DNA of 64,000 nt from Phyllobacterium sp. T1293 (GTDB taxonomy: Bacteria; Pseudomonadota; Alphaproteobacteria; Rhizobiales; Rhizobiaceae), in assembly GCF_020731415.2 (NCBI RefSeq), contig NZ_CP088273.1:625001-689000 (forward strand), read 5' to 3'. The translations under genes were made by a program, and so were the position numbers. How positions within the stretch are numbered: position 1 is the first letter of the stretch; every line of letters begins with the position of its first letter. Positions 1 through 8,104 of the stretch are shown here, piece after piece. Below the pieces are notes generated by a model that searched no databases, had not been told where the DNA came from, and worked only from the letters and a program-made list of their open reading frames with translations.

Positions 1-145
1 TGATGGTGTGCGGGCGTTCCTGAAAGACAAGAACCCGCATGCCCTGCGCGACATCGCGGAAAAGCTTGAAGAGGCCGTAGAGCGCGGCTTCTGGACGCCG
101 CGTTCCAACTCGGCACGATTTGAACTCGGCAAGCTTGCCGCCTGA
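1..145 (+). CDS. cobN: Cobaltochelatase subunit CobN, C-terminal end (partial)
   Basis: Only the last 47 codons are present; the gene runs in from the left edge and stops with TGA at 143-145. The visible tail (NPHALRDIAEKLEEAVERG, then FWTPRSNSARFELGKLAA) matches the typical C-terminus of CobN, the large subunit of the ATP-dependent aerobic cobaltochelatase that inserts cobalt into hydrogenobyrinic acid a,c-diamide. The position directly upstream of cobO, with a 26-bp gap, fits the usual cobN-cobO order in alphaproteobacteria. The assignment rests on this short tail plus context. Confidence 0.85.
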   Translation, partial: DGVRAFLKDKNPHALRDIAEKLEEAVERGFWTPRSNSARFELGKLAA

Positions 146-171
146 GACAATGATTCGGAAGGAAGTGCCAA

Positions 172-810
172 ATGGCTGAAAAATCAGAGAAATTGTTGAA
201 CCTGACCGAAGAGGAAGTCAACGCGCGGCATGCCGACAAGATGCGCAAGAAGAAGGTCGTGCGCGACAAGATCCTTGCCACCAAAACAGATGAAAAAGGC
301 CTCGTCATTGTCAACACCGGCAAGGGCAAGGGCAAGTCGACGGCGGGTTTCGGCGTCGTGTTCCGGGCGCTTGGTCACGGCATGAAGATTGGCGTCATCC
401 AGTTCGTCAAGGGTTCATGGGATACGGGCGAACGCTGGGTTCTGGAAAAATTTCCGGAGCAGGTGACGATCTCGGCCATGGGCGAGGGCTTTACATGGGA
501 AACGCAGGACCGCGCCCGTGATATCGCCATGGCCAGAGATGCATGGGAACAGGCCAAGACCATGATCCTTGATGATAAAACGGACATTGTCCTGTGTGAT
601 GAACTGAACATTGCGCTGCGTTATGACTATCTGCCTGTTGAGGAAATCATCGAGGTGCTCAGGCAGAAACCGCATATGAAACATGTGATTATAACCGGGC
701 GGAATGCCAAGGACGAACTTATTGAGTTTGCTGACCTTGTCACCGAGATGGAAATGATCAAGCATCCGTTCCGTTCTGGTATCAAAGCGCAGAAGGGCAT
801 TGAATTCTGA
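172..810 (+). CDS. cobO: Cob(I)yrinic acid a,c-diamide adenosyltransferase CobO
   Basis: This 212-residue protein is the CobO/BtuR/CobA-type ATP:corrinoid adenosyltransferase, which attaches the 5'-deoxyadenosyl ligand to cobalt after chelation. A P-loop, NTGKGKGKSTAGFG, lies near residue 45. The family's basic N-terminal region precedes it, and VLCDELNIAL and IITGRNA motifs follow. Length is normal for the family. The start ATG at 172 has GGAAGGA a few bases upstream. It follows cobN in the same direction, and its stop overlaps the next gene's ATG (ATGA type, 807-812), suggesting cotranscription with it. Confidence 0.95.
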   Translation: MAEKSEKLLNLTEEEVNARHADKMRKKKVVRDKILATKTDEKGLVIVNTGKGKGKSTAGFGVVFRALGHGMKIGVIQFVKGSWDTGERWVLEKFPEQVTISAMGEGFTWETQDRARDIAMARDAWEQAKTMILDDKTDIVLCDELNIALRYDYLPVEEIIEVLRQKPHMKHVIITGRNAKDELIEFADLVTEMEMIKHPFRSGIKAQKGIEF

Positions 811-1238
811 TGACAAGCACCTGGCAATTCTGGGCACTGCTTTCGGCCATGTTTGCGGCTCTGACAGCCATTTTTGCCAAGGTGGGCATCGAGAACATCA
901 ATTCGGATTTCGCCACGCTGATCCGCACCTTTGTTATCATCGGCGCGCTTTGCCTGTTTTTGACCGTTAGCGGCCAGTGGCAGACCCCTTCGACCATTTC
1001 AGCAAAGACATGGACATTTCTGATCCTGTCAGGGTTGGCAACGGGTGCCTCGTGGCTTGCCTATTTCCGGGCCCTGAAGATTGGCGATGCGGCGCGTGTT
1101 GCGCCGATCGACAAGCTTTCGGTCGTGATGGTGGCCATCTTCGGTGTGGCCTTTCTTGGCGAAAAGCTGTCGGGGCTCAACTGGTTTGGTGTGTTGCTGA
1201 TAGCAGCGGGTGTTATCCTGCTCAGCTTCAGGTTTTAG
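810..1238 (+). CDS. Half-size EamA-family transporter
   Basis: A 142-residue, very hydrophobic protein with about five predicted membrane segments and a single EamA (drug/metabolite transporter) domain. Classical EamA carriers are about 300 residues with two such domains, so this is the short type that is expected to work as a dimer. Visible hallmarks are FWALLSAMFAALTAIFAKVGI at the N-terminus and the PIDKLSVVMVAIFGVAFLGEKLS stretch typical of the family. It starts inside the stop of cobO, so translation is probably coupled. The substrate is unknown; a link to cobalamin is only positional. Confidence 0.8.
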   Translation: MTSTWQFWALLSAMFAALTAIFAKVGIENINSDFATLIRTFVIIGALCLFLTVSGQWQTPSTISAKTWTFLILSGLATGASWLAYFRALKIGDAARVAPIDKLSVVMVAIFGVAFLGEKLSGLNWFGVLLIAAGVILLSFRF

Positions 1239-2023
1239 AGGGTTGCAATCCACACCCGGATTGGGTTGCTGGGGTCAAGCAGCAGTTTGGTCGCCAGAGC
1301 CAGACAGACGATAATCAGCAGTGGCTTGATGATTTTTGCGCCGTTCTTCATGGCCATGGCGGCACCAACGCGCGCGCCGAGGAACTGGGCAACGCCCATG
1401 CACAGGCCGATCTTCCAGTTGATCACGCCAAGAAAGGCGAAAGTGGCAAAGCCACCAAGGTTGGAAGCCAGGTTGAGAAGCTTTGTATGCGCCGTTGCCT
1501 TGAGCAGCCCGTAGCCTGCCAGTGAAACGAAGCACAGCATGAAGAACGAGCCGGTGCCGGGGCCGAACAGGCCGTCATAAAAGCCGATCAGCGGAACAAT
1601 TGTCACGCCGAACAGAAAAGGCGCCATGCGCCGGCTGCGGTCTATATCGCCCATATTGGGCTTCAGGGCAAAATAGAGCGCGATGGCAATCAGCAGGACA
1701 GGCAAAAAAGCGCGCAAAAGATCACCGGGCAGAAAACCCGCAAGCAAAGCACCGCCGACACCGCCAAGGCCGGACATAAGCGCCGAGGGCAGCTGTGATT
1801 TCAGATGCACATGCCCCTTTTGCGCATAGGCGATGGTGGCGGAGGCTGACCCGAACAGTGATTGCAGCTTGTTGGTGCCGAGCGATTCCACTGGCGACAT
1901 GCCCGATAGCAGCAGCGCCGGGACGGTGATCAAACCGCCACCACCGGCAATCGAATCGATGAAACCTGCGGCAAAGCCAGCAATGATGAGAATGTAAGGG
2001 ATATTGTCGAAGAAGGCGGACAT
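1235..2023 (-). CDS. TSUP (TauE/SafE) family membrane permease
   Basis: A multi-spanning membrane protein of the sulfite exporter TauE/SafE family (TSUP), about 262 residues from the chosen start. The diagnostic N-terminal motif GFAAGFIDSIAGGGGLITVPALL is present, as is the second family half with GFYDGLFGPGTGSFF. Members export or import sulfite, sulfoacetate, sulfolactate or other small anions; the substrate here cannot be read. I chose the ATG at 2023 because the protein then begins with MSAFFDNIP just before the first membrane helix; an in-frame ATG at 2086 would add 21 residues without family support. Its 3' end overlaps that of the EamA gene by 4 bp, tail to tail. Confidence 0.88.
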   Translation of the reverse strand: MSAFFDNIPYILIIAGFAAGFIDSIAGGGGLITVPALLLSGMSPVESLGTNKLQSLFGSASATIAYAQKGHVHLKSQLPSALMSGLGGVGGALLAGFLPGDLLRAFLPVLLIAIALYFALKPNMGDIDRSRRMAPFLFGVTIVPLIGFYDGLFGPGTGSFFMLCFVSLAGYGLLKATAHTKLLNLASNLGGFATFAFLGVINWKIGLCMGVAQFLGARVGAAMAMKNGAKIIKPLLIIVCLALATKLLLDPSNPIRVWIATL

Positions 2024-2197
2024 GGCGGGAGACTCTTGCAAGAATGCGCCGGACCATAGAGACAAATTCCATTTTGGCGAGAACATTTGCGCGCTCTGTC
2101 AATTCACTTGTGCGAATCGCGTTCTGGTGTGTTGTTTGCGCACTTGAATTCAATGGTTGAGACTGCGATCAATCGCGGGAACACAGTTGGGGGTACA

Positions 2198-2626
2198 ATG
2201 AGCGAAAGCATTTTTGATCGCATCACCGCATTTCTCGGCAGCAAGAGCGCCGTGCAGAAAGTGGCCGATGATCCGGTTCTGACAGCCGAACTGCTGCTCC
2301 TGCTGCATGTGGCGCTGGCTGACGGCAAAACAGAGAAATCGGAATATGCTGCGATCCTGCGCATTGCTTCCACTGATTTCGGCATTTCGCCAGATGAGTT
2401 CAGCGAAGTTGCCGAATATCTCAAGGATTTCGGCTATGAGACATCAAGTGAACAGGCAGCGTTGGCTTTTGCCGACGTGCCCTTTGAGCGCAAGGTGATG
2501 TTGCTGCGTCATCTCCTCGCCATCGCCAATGCGGATGATGATCTTGATCCGAAGGAAGCCAATCTCATCCGCCGGACGGCGGACCTGCTCGGGGTGACGC
2601 CGGAAGAGCTGCACAAGTCCCATTGA
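2198..2626 (+). CDS. TerB-like protein (DjlA/TerB fold)
   Basis: A 142-residue acidic helical protein of the TerB family, named for tellurite resistance but usually of unknown role. The TerB signature is seen in LLLHVALADGKTEKSEYAAILRIA and in the second repeat, LLAIANADDDLDPKEANLIRRTADLLGV, whose clustered Asp/Glu residues form a metal-binding site in the family. The ATG at 2198 is preceded by a G-rich TTGGGGG ribosome site; a longer in-frame start at 2087 gives an implausible leader. The stop overlaps the cobE start codon by one base (ATGA), so it sits in the cobE-cobM transcription unit, although no role in cobalamin synthesis is known for the family. Confidence 0.8.
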   Translation: MSESIFDRITAFLGSKSAVQKVADDPVLTAELLLLLHVALADGKTEKSEYAAILRIASTDFGISPDEFSEVAEYLKDFGYETSSEQAALAFADVPFERKVMLLRHLLAIANADDDLDPKEANLIRRTADLLGVTPEELHKSH

Positions 2627-3018
2627 TGTCAGACATTGGTTACATGCTTGGCGTGGGCTGTGAGCGGGGATGCGATCCGCTGGAGCTTCTGGCCCTTGCC
2701 GAGATGGTTTTGAAAACGGCCAGTATAGATTCTGGTGATCTGGCAGGCATTTATTCAATTGACGCGCGTGCTGGCGAGACAGCAATCATTCAGCTGGCGG
2801 AGCGCTGGGGGTTGCCCTTTCATTGTTTTGACGCTGCAACGCTGGAGCAGCAAACGCCACGGCTTGCCAACCCGTCGCAACGAGTGTTCGAGCTGACGGG
2901 CAGTCATGGTATAGCAGAAGCCGCTGCACTCGCTGCCGCTGGCCCGGCTGGCAAACTGGTGATCGGCAAGATGAAATCTGCCCATGCAACGGCTGCATTG
3001 GCGGCAAGAAAGACATAG
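2626..3018 (+). CDS. cobE: Cobalamin biosynthesis protein CobE
   Basis: A 130-residue protein of the CobE/CbiG C-terminal family, which acts in the middle of the corrin pathway; CobE has been proposed to bind or carry intermediates around the ring-contraction and methylation steps. The N-terminal LGVGCERGCDP motif, the IDARAGETAI segment and the C-terminal VIGKMKSAHATAALA stretch fit the family, as does the length. Translation starts at the ATG at 2626, which overlaps the TerB stop. The gap to cobM is only 3 bp, so cobE and cobM are surely cotranscribed, the usual pairing in rhizobia and brucellae. Confidence 0.88.
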   Translation: MSDIGYMLGVGCERGCDPLELLALAEMVLKTASIDSGDLAGIYSIDARAGETAIIQLAERWGLPFHCFDAATLEQQTPRLANPSQRVFELTGSHGIAEAAALAAAGPAGKLVIGKMKSAHATAALAARKT

Positions 3019-3021
3019 ACA

Positions 3022-3783
3022 ATGACCGTTCATTTCATTGGCGCCGGTCCCGGCGCGCCCGATCTTATCACCGTGCGCGGTTTGAAGCTGATTCAGTCCT
3101 GCCCGGTCTGTCTTTATGCGGGCTCGCTGGTGCCGCCGGAAATGGTTGCCGAAGTGCCTGAGGGTGCGCGGGTTGTCGATACGTCGTCACTGACGCTCGA
3201 CGAGATCATTGCCGAGTTTGAACGGGCACATGCGGAAGGCAAGGATGTGGCGCGGGTGCATTCCGGCGATCCGTCGATCTATGGCGCGGTGGCCGAACAG
3301 ATGCGGCGGCTCGATGCGCTTGGCATTGAGTATGATGTGACGCCGGGTGTTCCAGCCTTTGCGGCTGCTGCCGCAGCGCTGAAAAAGGAACTGACGGTTC
3401 CCGAGGTCTGCCAGACCATTGTTCTCACGCGCACATCGATGAAATCATCAGCCATGCCTGAAGGTGAGGATCTGGCGACGCTCGGTAAATCCGGCGCAAC
3501 GCTGGTCATTCATCTTTCCATCCGCAACCTGACCAAGATCGAGACGGAGCTGACACCGCTTTATGGTGCCGATTGCCCTGTGATCGTGGCCTACCGGGTT
3601 GGCTGGCCGGATGAACAATTCATCCATGGAACGCTTGCCGATATTGCGGGCAAGGTGAGGGAAACGGGCCTGACCCGCTCAGCGATGATCTTTGTCGGCA
3701 AGGGCCTGTCAGCCGATGCATTTCGCGATTCCGCGCTTTATCACAAGGATCACAGCCACACTCTGCGCTCACGGTCTGAGTGA
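3022..3783 (+). CDS. cobM: Precorrin-4 C(11)-methyltransferase CobM
   Basis: A 253-residue S-adenosylmethionine-dependent methyltransferase of the tetrapyrrole methylase superfamily. It starts with the glycine-rich MTVHFIGAGPGAPDLIT loop and contains the ARVHSGDPSIYGAVAEQ and DVTPGVPAFAAAAAAL motifs characteristic of CobM/CbiF. It methylates C-11 of precorrin-4 to give precorrin-5. Length is normal. The gene ends just before a REPIN-like hairpin element (3813-3992), beyond which the next cob genes lie on the opposite strand. Confidence 0.95.
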   Translation: MTVHFIGAGPGAPDLITVRGLKLIQSCPVCLYAGSLVPPEMVAEVPEGARVVDTSSLTLDEIIAEFERAHAEGKDVARVHSGDPSIYGAVAEQMRRLDALGIEYDVTPGVPAFAAAAAALKKELTVPEVCQTIVLTRTSMKSSAMPEGEDLATLGKSGATLVIHLSIRNLTKIETELTPLYGADCPVIVAYRVGWPDEQFIHGTLADIAGKVRETGLTRSAMIFVGKGLSADAFRDSALYHKDHSHTLRSRSE

Positions 3784-3812
3784 GTGGGGGAAATATAAGT
3801 TCTGTTGTGGAT

Positions 3813-3992
3813 GGGTTGGTGATTGGTTCGTGGTTCGTGGTTCGTGGTTCGACAAGCTCACCATGAGGGAGAGTGAGGATGCAACGCTAATCGCGAGCAT
3901 TGCAGATCACAAAGAGTACAGAACTTGACTCCCTTTCATCACCCCTCTCCCTCATGGTGAGCTTGTCGAACCACGAACCAATCACCAACCCC
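3813..3992. repeat. REPIN-like element: two REP copies in inverted orientation
   Basis: Two inverted arms (3813-3873 and 3945-3992) share the core TTCGACAAGCTCACCATG and flanking GGTTGGTGATTGG, and could fold into a long hairpin around a spacer of about 70 bp. The left arm contains extra tandem copies of the 8-mer GGTTCGTG that the right arm lacks. The same core, also in inverted pairs, occurs at 20518-20636, 20718-20836 and 35358-35530, and the spacer resembles that of the 35.4-kb copy. The element separates cobM from the convergent cobK. Confidence 0.8.
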
Positions 3993-4758
3993 ACCCAGCA
4001 CACTCACCCAACTTACCCCAACATCTCCACAACAAAACGCAGCACACTGTCCGTATCGGGCAAAGCATGAGCGCCGGGCGGTGGGGGCGTTCAATCATGA
4101 TGACGGGCAGGCCAAGCTCCCGCGCTGCGGATATTTTTGCATAGGATGCGCTGCCGCCGGAATTGCGGCAGATAATATGCGTAAGGCGTTTGCGGGTGAG
4201 AAACGCCGCTTCCTCGTCCTTTTTGCCCGGTTTGGACAATTCCAGCTCGAAATCGAACAGGTCCAAGGGTGTTTCCGGCGGATCAATCATCCGCACGACA
4301 AAAAACACATCCCGCCGTTTGGAGAAGGGGGCGATGTGCTGGCGGCCAAGTGCCAGCAATATCCGGGCCTTGGAGGGAGCAGCGGCAACGGCCTCTTCCA
4401 GTGTCGCTACGCTGATCCAGATATCGCCGGGCTTGCGCCGCCATTCAGGCCGCTCCAAACGGACAAAGGGAATGCCGGTAATTTCAGCTGCCGCAATGGC
4501 ATTGTCGGAGATTTGCGTGGCGAAGGGGTGTGTGGCATCGACCAGCAGCGCGATATTTTCCCTGCGCAGATAATCAGCAAGGCCATCGGCACCGCCAAAG
4601 CCGCCGGTGCGCACTTCGCCTTCGATCTTCGCGGGATTGCTGGTGCGGCCAGCGAGCGACGAGATGGTGCGATAACCCCTGCCAACAAGCGCGGCTGCGA
4701 GTTTCACCGCCTCGGCTGTTCCACCCAGAATGAGAACAGGATGATCAGAGGCGGGCAA
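3982..4758 (-). CDS. cobK: Precorrin-6A reductase CobK, C-terminus probably frameshifted
   Basis: CobK reduces precorrin-6A to precorrin-6B with NADPH. The N-terminal LILGGTAEAVKLAAALV nucleotide-binding motif, the DATHPFATQISDNA motif and the RMIDPPE and ICRNSGGSASYAKI segments are all present. The last 30 or so residues as read (from ALMLCPIRT) do not resemble CobK. Inserting one C in the C5 run (G run at 4083-4087 on the plus strand) restores PPPPGAHALPDTDSVLRFVVE and a stop at 4013, giving 249 codons. So either the sequence has a one-base error or the last part is naturally altered; the catalytic body is intact. The start overlaps the cbiD stop by 14 bp, and the present reading frame runs into the REPIN arm. 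Confidence 0.88.
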   Translation of the reverse strand: MPASDHPVLILGGTAEAVKLAAALVGRGYRTISSLAGRTSNPAKIEGEVRTGGFGGADGLADYLRRENIALLVDATHPFATQISDNAIAAAEITGIPFVRLERPEWRRKPGDIWISVATLEEAVAAAPSKARILLALGRQHIAPFSKRRDVFFVVRMIDPPETPLDLFDFELELSKPGKKDEEAAFLTRKRLTHIICRNSGGSASYAKISAARELGLPVIMIERPHRPALMLCPIRTVCCVLLWRCWGKLGECAGWGW

Positions 4759-5896
4759 GAATCGTCCCTTTGCGGTCGGTCACGATCATTTCCACCTCTA
4801 CAGGCGCACCTTTGAGCGTTGCCAGCGCCACGGCCTTGGCTTTCTCGGCAATGGATTTCGGCAGGTCGATACCCAAACCCAGAGTCATTTCAAGCACTTC
4901 CTGCGCGGTATTGGCATTCAGAATCCGGTCCCTCATATTCTGGTGGAATCCAAGCTTTTCTGCTTCATCAGCCAGAAACTCCATGCTGACCTGACTGCGC
5001 GCCGAATGCAGATCCAGCGCGCCCTGTGCGAGCTTGGTCAGTTTGGCAAAGCCACCTGCGATGGTCAGCTTGTCGATGGGATGAACGCGCAGATATTTTA
5101 AAAGGCCACCGGCGAAATCGCCCATATCCAGAAGCGCAATTTCAGGCAGATCATAAATGGCCTGTGCCGCATCTTCCGAGGTTGAACCCGTTGCGGCCAG
5201 CACATGGGTGAGCCCGGCAGCGCGGGAAACATCAATGCCCCTGTGGATCGAGTGTATCCACGCGGCGCAGGAGAAGGGATGGACGACGCCTGTCGTGCCG
5301 AGAATGGAAATGCCGCCGACAATGCCAAGGCGCGGGTTCCAGGTCTGTTTGGCGAGTTCCTCGCCCTCAGGCACGGAGATTGTGATGACAAGATCGGCGG
5401 GCAGTTCATATTGCGCGCAGATTTCTTCGCAGATAGCGGTCATCATGGCGCGGGGTACAGGATTGATCGCTGCTTCCCCCGGCTGGATCGGCAGGCCGGG
5501 CAGGGTGACGGTCCCAACCCCATCACCGGCGACAAATTGGATGCCGCTGCCCGGAGCGGCTGGGTAGACGGTGGAGATGATGGTGGCGCCATGGGTAACG
5601 TCAGGGTCATCGCCCGCATCCTTGACGATACCGGCTATGGCATAGCCATCGCCGATTGATTCGAGCGCCAGCGGAAAATGCGGCACTTCGCCCTTCGGCA
5701 GGATAATGGCAACGGGATCGGGAAATTCGCCTGTGATCAGTGCAATCAATGCCGCCTTGGTGGCCGCGGTTGCACAGGCGCCCGTGGTCCAGCCCCGGCG
5801 CAGGGGCGTGGGGCTTGCATCATCAGGTTTCCGCATTCCGGCATCGGGTTCGTCGCTCATGCGCGTCTTATAGACCAGCTTGGGATAGAGTTGCAT
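4745..5896 (-). CDS. cbiD: Cobalt-precorrin-5B (C1)-methyltransferase CbiD
   Basis: A 383-residue protein with the CbiD hallmarks: LRRGWTTGACATAATKAAL near the N-terminus, DAGDDPDVTHGATI, and IPEGE-like and GTTGVVHPFSC segments further on. CbiD performs C-1 methylation and acetate extrusion in the anaerobic pathway. Here it is embedded among aerobic-pathway genes (cobN, cobO, cobK), where it probably takes the place of CobF. I kept the ATG at 5896 because GGAAAA lies 6 bases upstream; the internal ATG at 5860 has no visible ribosome site. It is transcribed divergently from cobA and overlaps cobK by 14 bp. Confidence 0.92.
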   Translation of the reverse strand: MQLYPKLVYKTRMSDEPDAGMRKPDDASPTPLRRGWTTGACATAATKAALIALITGEFPDPVAIILPKGEVPHFPLALESIGDGYAIAGIVKDAGDDPDVTHGATIISTVYPAAPGSGIQFVAGDGVGTVTLPGLPIQPGEAAINPVPRAMMTAICEEICAQYELPADLVITISVPEGEELAKQTWNPRLGIVGGISILGTTGVVHPFSCAAWIHSIHRGIDVSRAAGLTHVLAATGSTSEDAAQAIYDLPEIALLDMGDFAGGLLKYLRVHPIDKLTIAGGFAKLTKLAQGALDLHSARSQVSMEFLADEAEKLGFHQNMRDRILNANTAQEVLEMTLGLGIDLPKSIAEKAKAVALATLKGAPVEVEMIVTDRKGTILARL

Positions 5897-5970
5897 GATT
5901 TTTCCGATAAGTTCATGCTTGCAAGGCGAAAAATTATGCTATGCGCAAAACAGCAAATACGGGGAGCGCG

Positions 5971-6810
5971 ATGAGCGCAGTGACAGCAAAATTGCCGAAG
6001 TTTGAAGCGGGCCATGTCTGGCTCGTCGGGGCAGGGCCGGGTGATCCGGGGCTTTTGACGCTGCATGCGGTCAATGCACTCGAACAGGCCGATGTCATTG
6101 TCTATGATGCGCTGGTTAATGAGGAATGCCTTTCCTTTGCAAGGCCGCAAGCCGAGCGTGAATATGCGGGCAAGCGCGGCGGCAAGCCCTCGCCGCAGCA
6201 GCGGGACATTTCCTTGCGACTGGTGGAACTGGCCAAGGAAGGCAAGCGGGTGCTCCGCCTGAAAGGCGGCGATCCATTCGTGTTTGGACGCGGCGGCGAA
6301 GAGGCCCTGACACTGGTTGAACATGGCGTGCCGTTCCGGATCGTTCCGGGAATCACTGCTGGCATTGGCGGGCTTGCCTATGCGGGCATTCCGGTTACAC
6401 ACCGCGAGACCAACCAGAGTGTGACCTTTCTGACCGGCCATGATGCAACCGGCCTTATCCCCGATACGATGGACTGGGCGAGTATTGCCAAGGGATCATC
6501 CGTCATCGTCATGTATATGGCGATGAAGCATATTGGCACGATTGCCGCCAAGCTGATTGCGGCGGGCCGCTCCAAGGATGAACCCATGGCTTTTGTCTGC
6601 AATGCCACGACGGGCGAACAAAAAGTGCTGGAAACGACGCTTGCTCAAGCCGAACGCGATGTGGAGCAGGCGGGCTTGCGGCCACCGGCAATTGTGGTGA
6701 TCGGCGAAGTGGTGCGGCTGCGTGCGGCGCTGGACTGGCTGGGGGCTCTGGATGGCCGGGTGCTGCAGGTTGATCCGCTGGGAACACGCCGCGAAAAGGA
6801 TGCGGGATGA
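5971..6810 (+). CDS. cobA: Uroporphyrinogen-III C-methyltransferase CobA (SUMT)
   Basis: A 279-residue SAM-dependent methyltransferase that converts uroporphyrinogen III to precorrin-2, the entry point to corrin and siroheme synthesis. Motifs seen are VWLVGAGPGDPGLLTL near the N-terminus, VLRLKGGDPFVFGRGGEEA, and VPGITAGIGGLAYAGIPVTHR. There is no CysG-type dehydrogenase fusion. The ATG at 5971 is preferred over the upstream in-frame ATG at 5941 because GGGGAGCGCG lies directly before it. The TGA overlaps the ATG of cobB (ATGA), so the two are translationally coupled. Confidence 0.93.
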   Translation: MSAVTAKLPKFEAGHVWLVGAGPGDPGLLTLHAVNALEQADVIVYDALVNEECLSFARPQAEREYAGKRGGKPSPQQRDISLRLVELAKEGKRVLRLKGGDPFVFGRGGEEALTLVEHGVPFRIVPGITAGIGGLAYAGIPVTHRETNQSVTFLTGHDATGLIPDTMDWASIAKGSSVIVMYMAMKHIGTIAAKLIAAGRSKDEPMAFVCNATTGEQKVLETTLAQAERDVEQAGLRPPAIVVIGEVVRLRAALDWLGALDGRVLQVDPLGTRREKDAG

Positions 6811-8104
6811 AAGGTTTTGTAATCGCCGCACCATCTTCGGGTAGCGGCAAGACCACGGTGACATTGGGATTGCTGCGCGCACTGCGCAATCTTGGTGCGA
6901 AGATTGCGCCAGCCAAGGCAGGCCCTGACTATATTGATCCTGCCTATCACAGCGTTGCATCGGGCGTGCCCTGCATCAATCTTGATCCATGGGCCATGCG
7001 CCCTGACCTGATCAGCGCTTTGGCATCGCGTCATACCGAAGGCGGCAAGACTTTGGTTGTCGAAGGCATGATGGGGCTGTTCGACGGCGCGCTTGACGGA
7101 ACGGGTTCGGCGGCGGATCTCGCCGTGCATTTGTCGCTACCGGTTATTCTGGTGCTGGATTGTGCCAAGCAATCCCATTCGATTGCTGCACTTGTCAGCG
7201 GCTTCAGGGATTTTCGCCGCAAGGTGATGATATCGGGGCTCATTCTCAACCGGGTTGGCAGCCCACGCCATGAGGCGATGTTGCGTTCCGCGCTGCAGCC
7301 TGTGGGTATCCCGGTTCTCGGTGCCATTATGCGCGATGCGAAATTGCATTTGCCGGAGCGGCATCTCGGCCTTGTTCAGGCGGGAGAACATGCGGAACTC
7401 GACGCATTCATAGCCCATGCGGGTGAGGTGATGGGCGCGCAGATTGATCTGGCGGCGCTTCAGCACATTTCAGGGCGGTTCGGCCCGGCGGAATCCATGG
7501 CCAATATTGCCCGTGTTCCGCCACTCGGCCAGCATATTGCCGTTGCGCGCGATAACGCCTTTGCTTTTTCCTATGTGCATCTGCTTGACGGCTGGCGGCG
7601 ACGTGGTGCGCAGATCAGCTTTTTTTCGCCACTGAACGACGAAGCGCCAGCGGTGGGTAGTGACGCGGTCTATCTTCCGGGGGGTATCCCGAACTTTATG
7701 CGGAACAACTCTCCGCCGCATCGAATTTCGCCGGAGGAATAAAGCAGGCGGCAGAGCGCGGCATTCCAGTTTATGGGGAGTGTGGTGGTTATATGGTGCT
7801 TGGCGACAGCATCGAGGATGCATCGGGGAAAACCCATGCTATGCTTGGGCTGCTACCGCTGGAAACCAGTTTTGCCAAGCGCAAGCTGCATCTGGGCTAC
7901 CGGCGGATTGAGCCGCTGGCGGCATCCCCCTTTCCGTTTCCGTTTAACGCCCATGAATTTCACTATGCCAGTATTGTGCGTGAGGGTAACGCCGAGCGCC
8001 TGTTCCGTGTTCGTGATGCGCTGGGTGAAGATCTTGGTGAAATGGGTCTGCGGGTCGGCTCCGTATCAGGTTCCTACATGCATATGATTGATATGGCCGG
8101 ATGA
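6807..8104 (+). pseudogene. cobB: Hydrogenobyrinic acid a,c-diamide synthase CobB, broken by a one-base frameshift
   Basis: CobB amidates the a and c side chains of hydrogenobyrinic acid using glutamine and ATP. The first frame (6807-7742) has the P-loop APSSGSGKTTVTLG, then PAKAGPDYIDPAYH, and runs to VYLPGG. There the frame is lost at a run of six G (7679-7684) and ends 16 codons later. Adding one G restores YPELYAEQLSAASNFAGGI, and the class I glutamine amidotransferase domain follows with its nucleophile in YGECGGYMVLG, ending at 8104. The restored gene is exactly 433 codons, a normal CobB length. As read, the product would lack the glutaminase domain. Since the rest of the pathway is intact, a sequencing error at the homopolymer is quite possible. 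Confidence 0.9.

Noticed and set aside
3692..3928. Open frame through the end of cobM and the REPIN element
   Set aside because: It is in another frame of cobM and runs through repeat DNA; no ribosome site or homology.
5897..5970. Possible cobalamin riboswitch upstream of cobA/cbiD
   Set aside because: The region is only 74 bp and shows no B12-box-like sequence; the same holds for the 126-bp gap between cobS and cobT.
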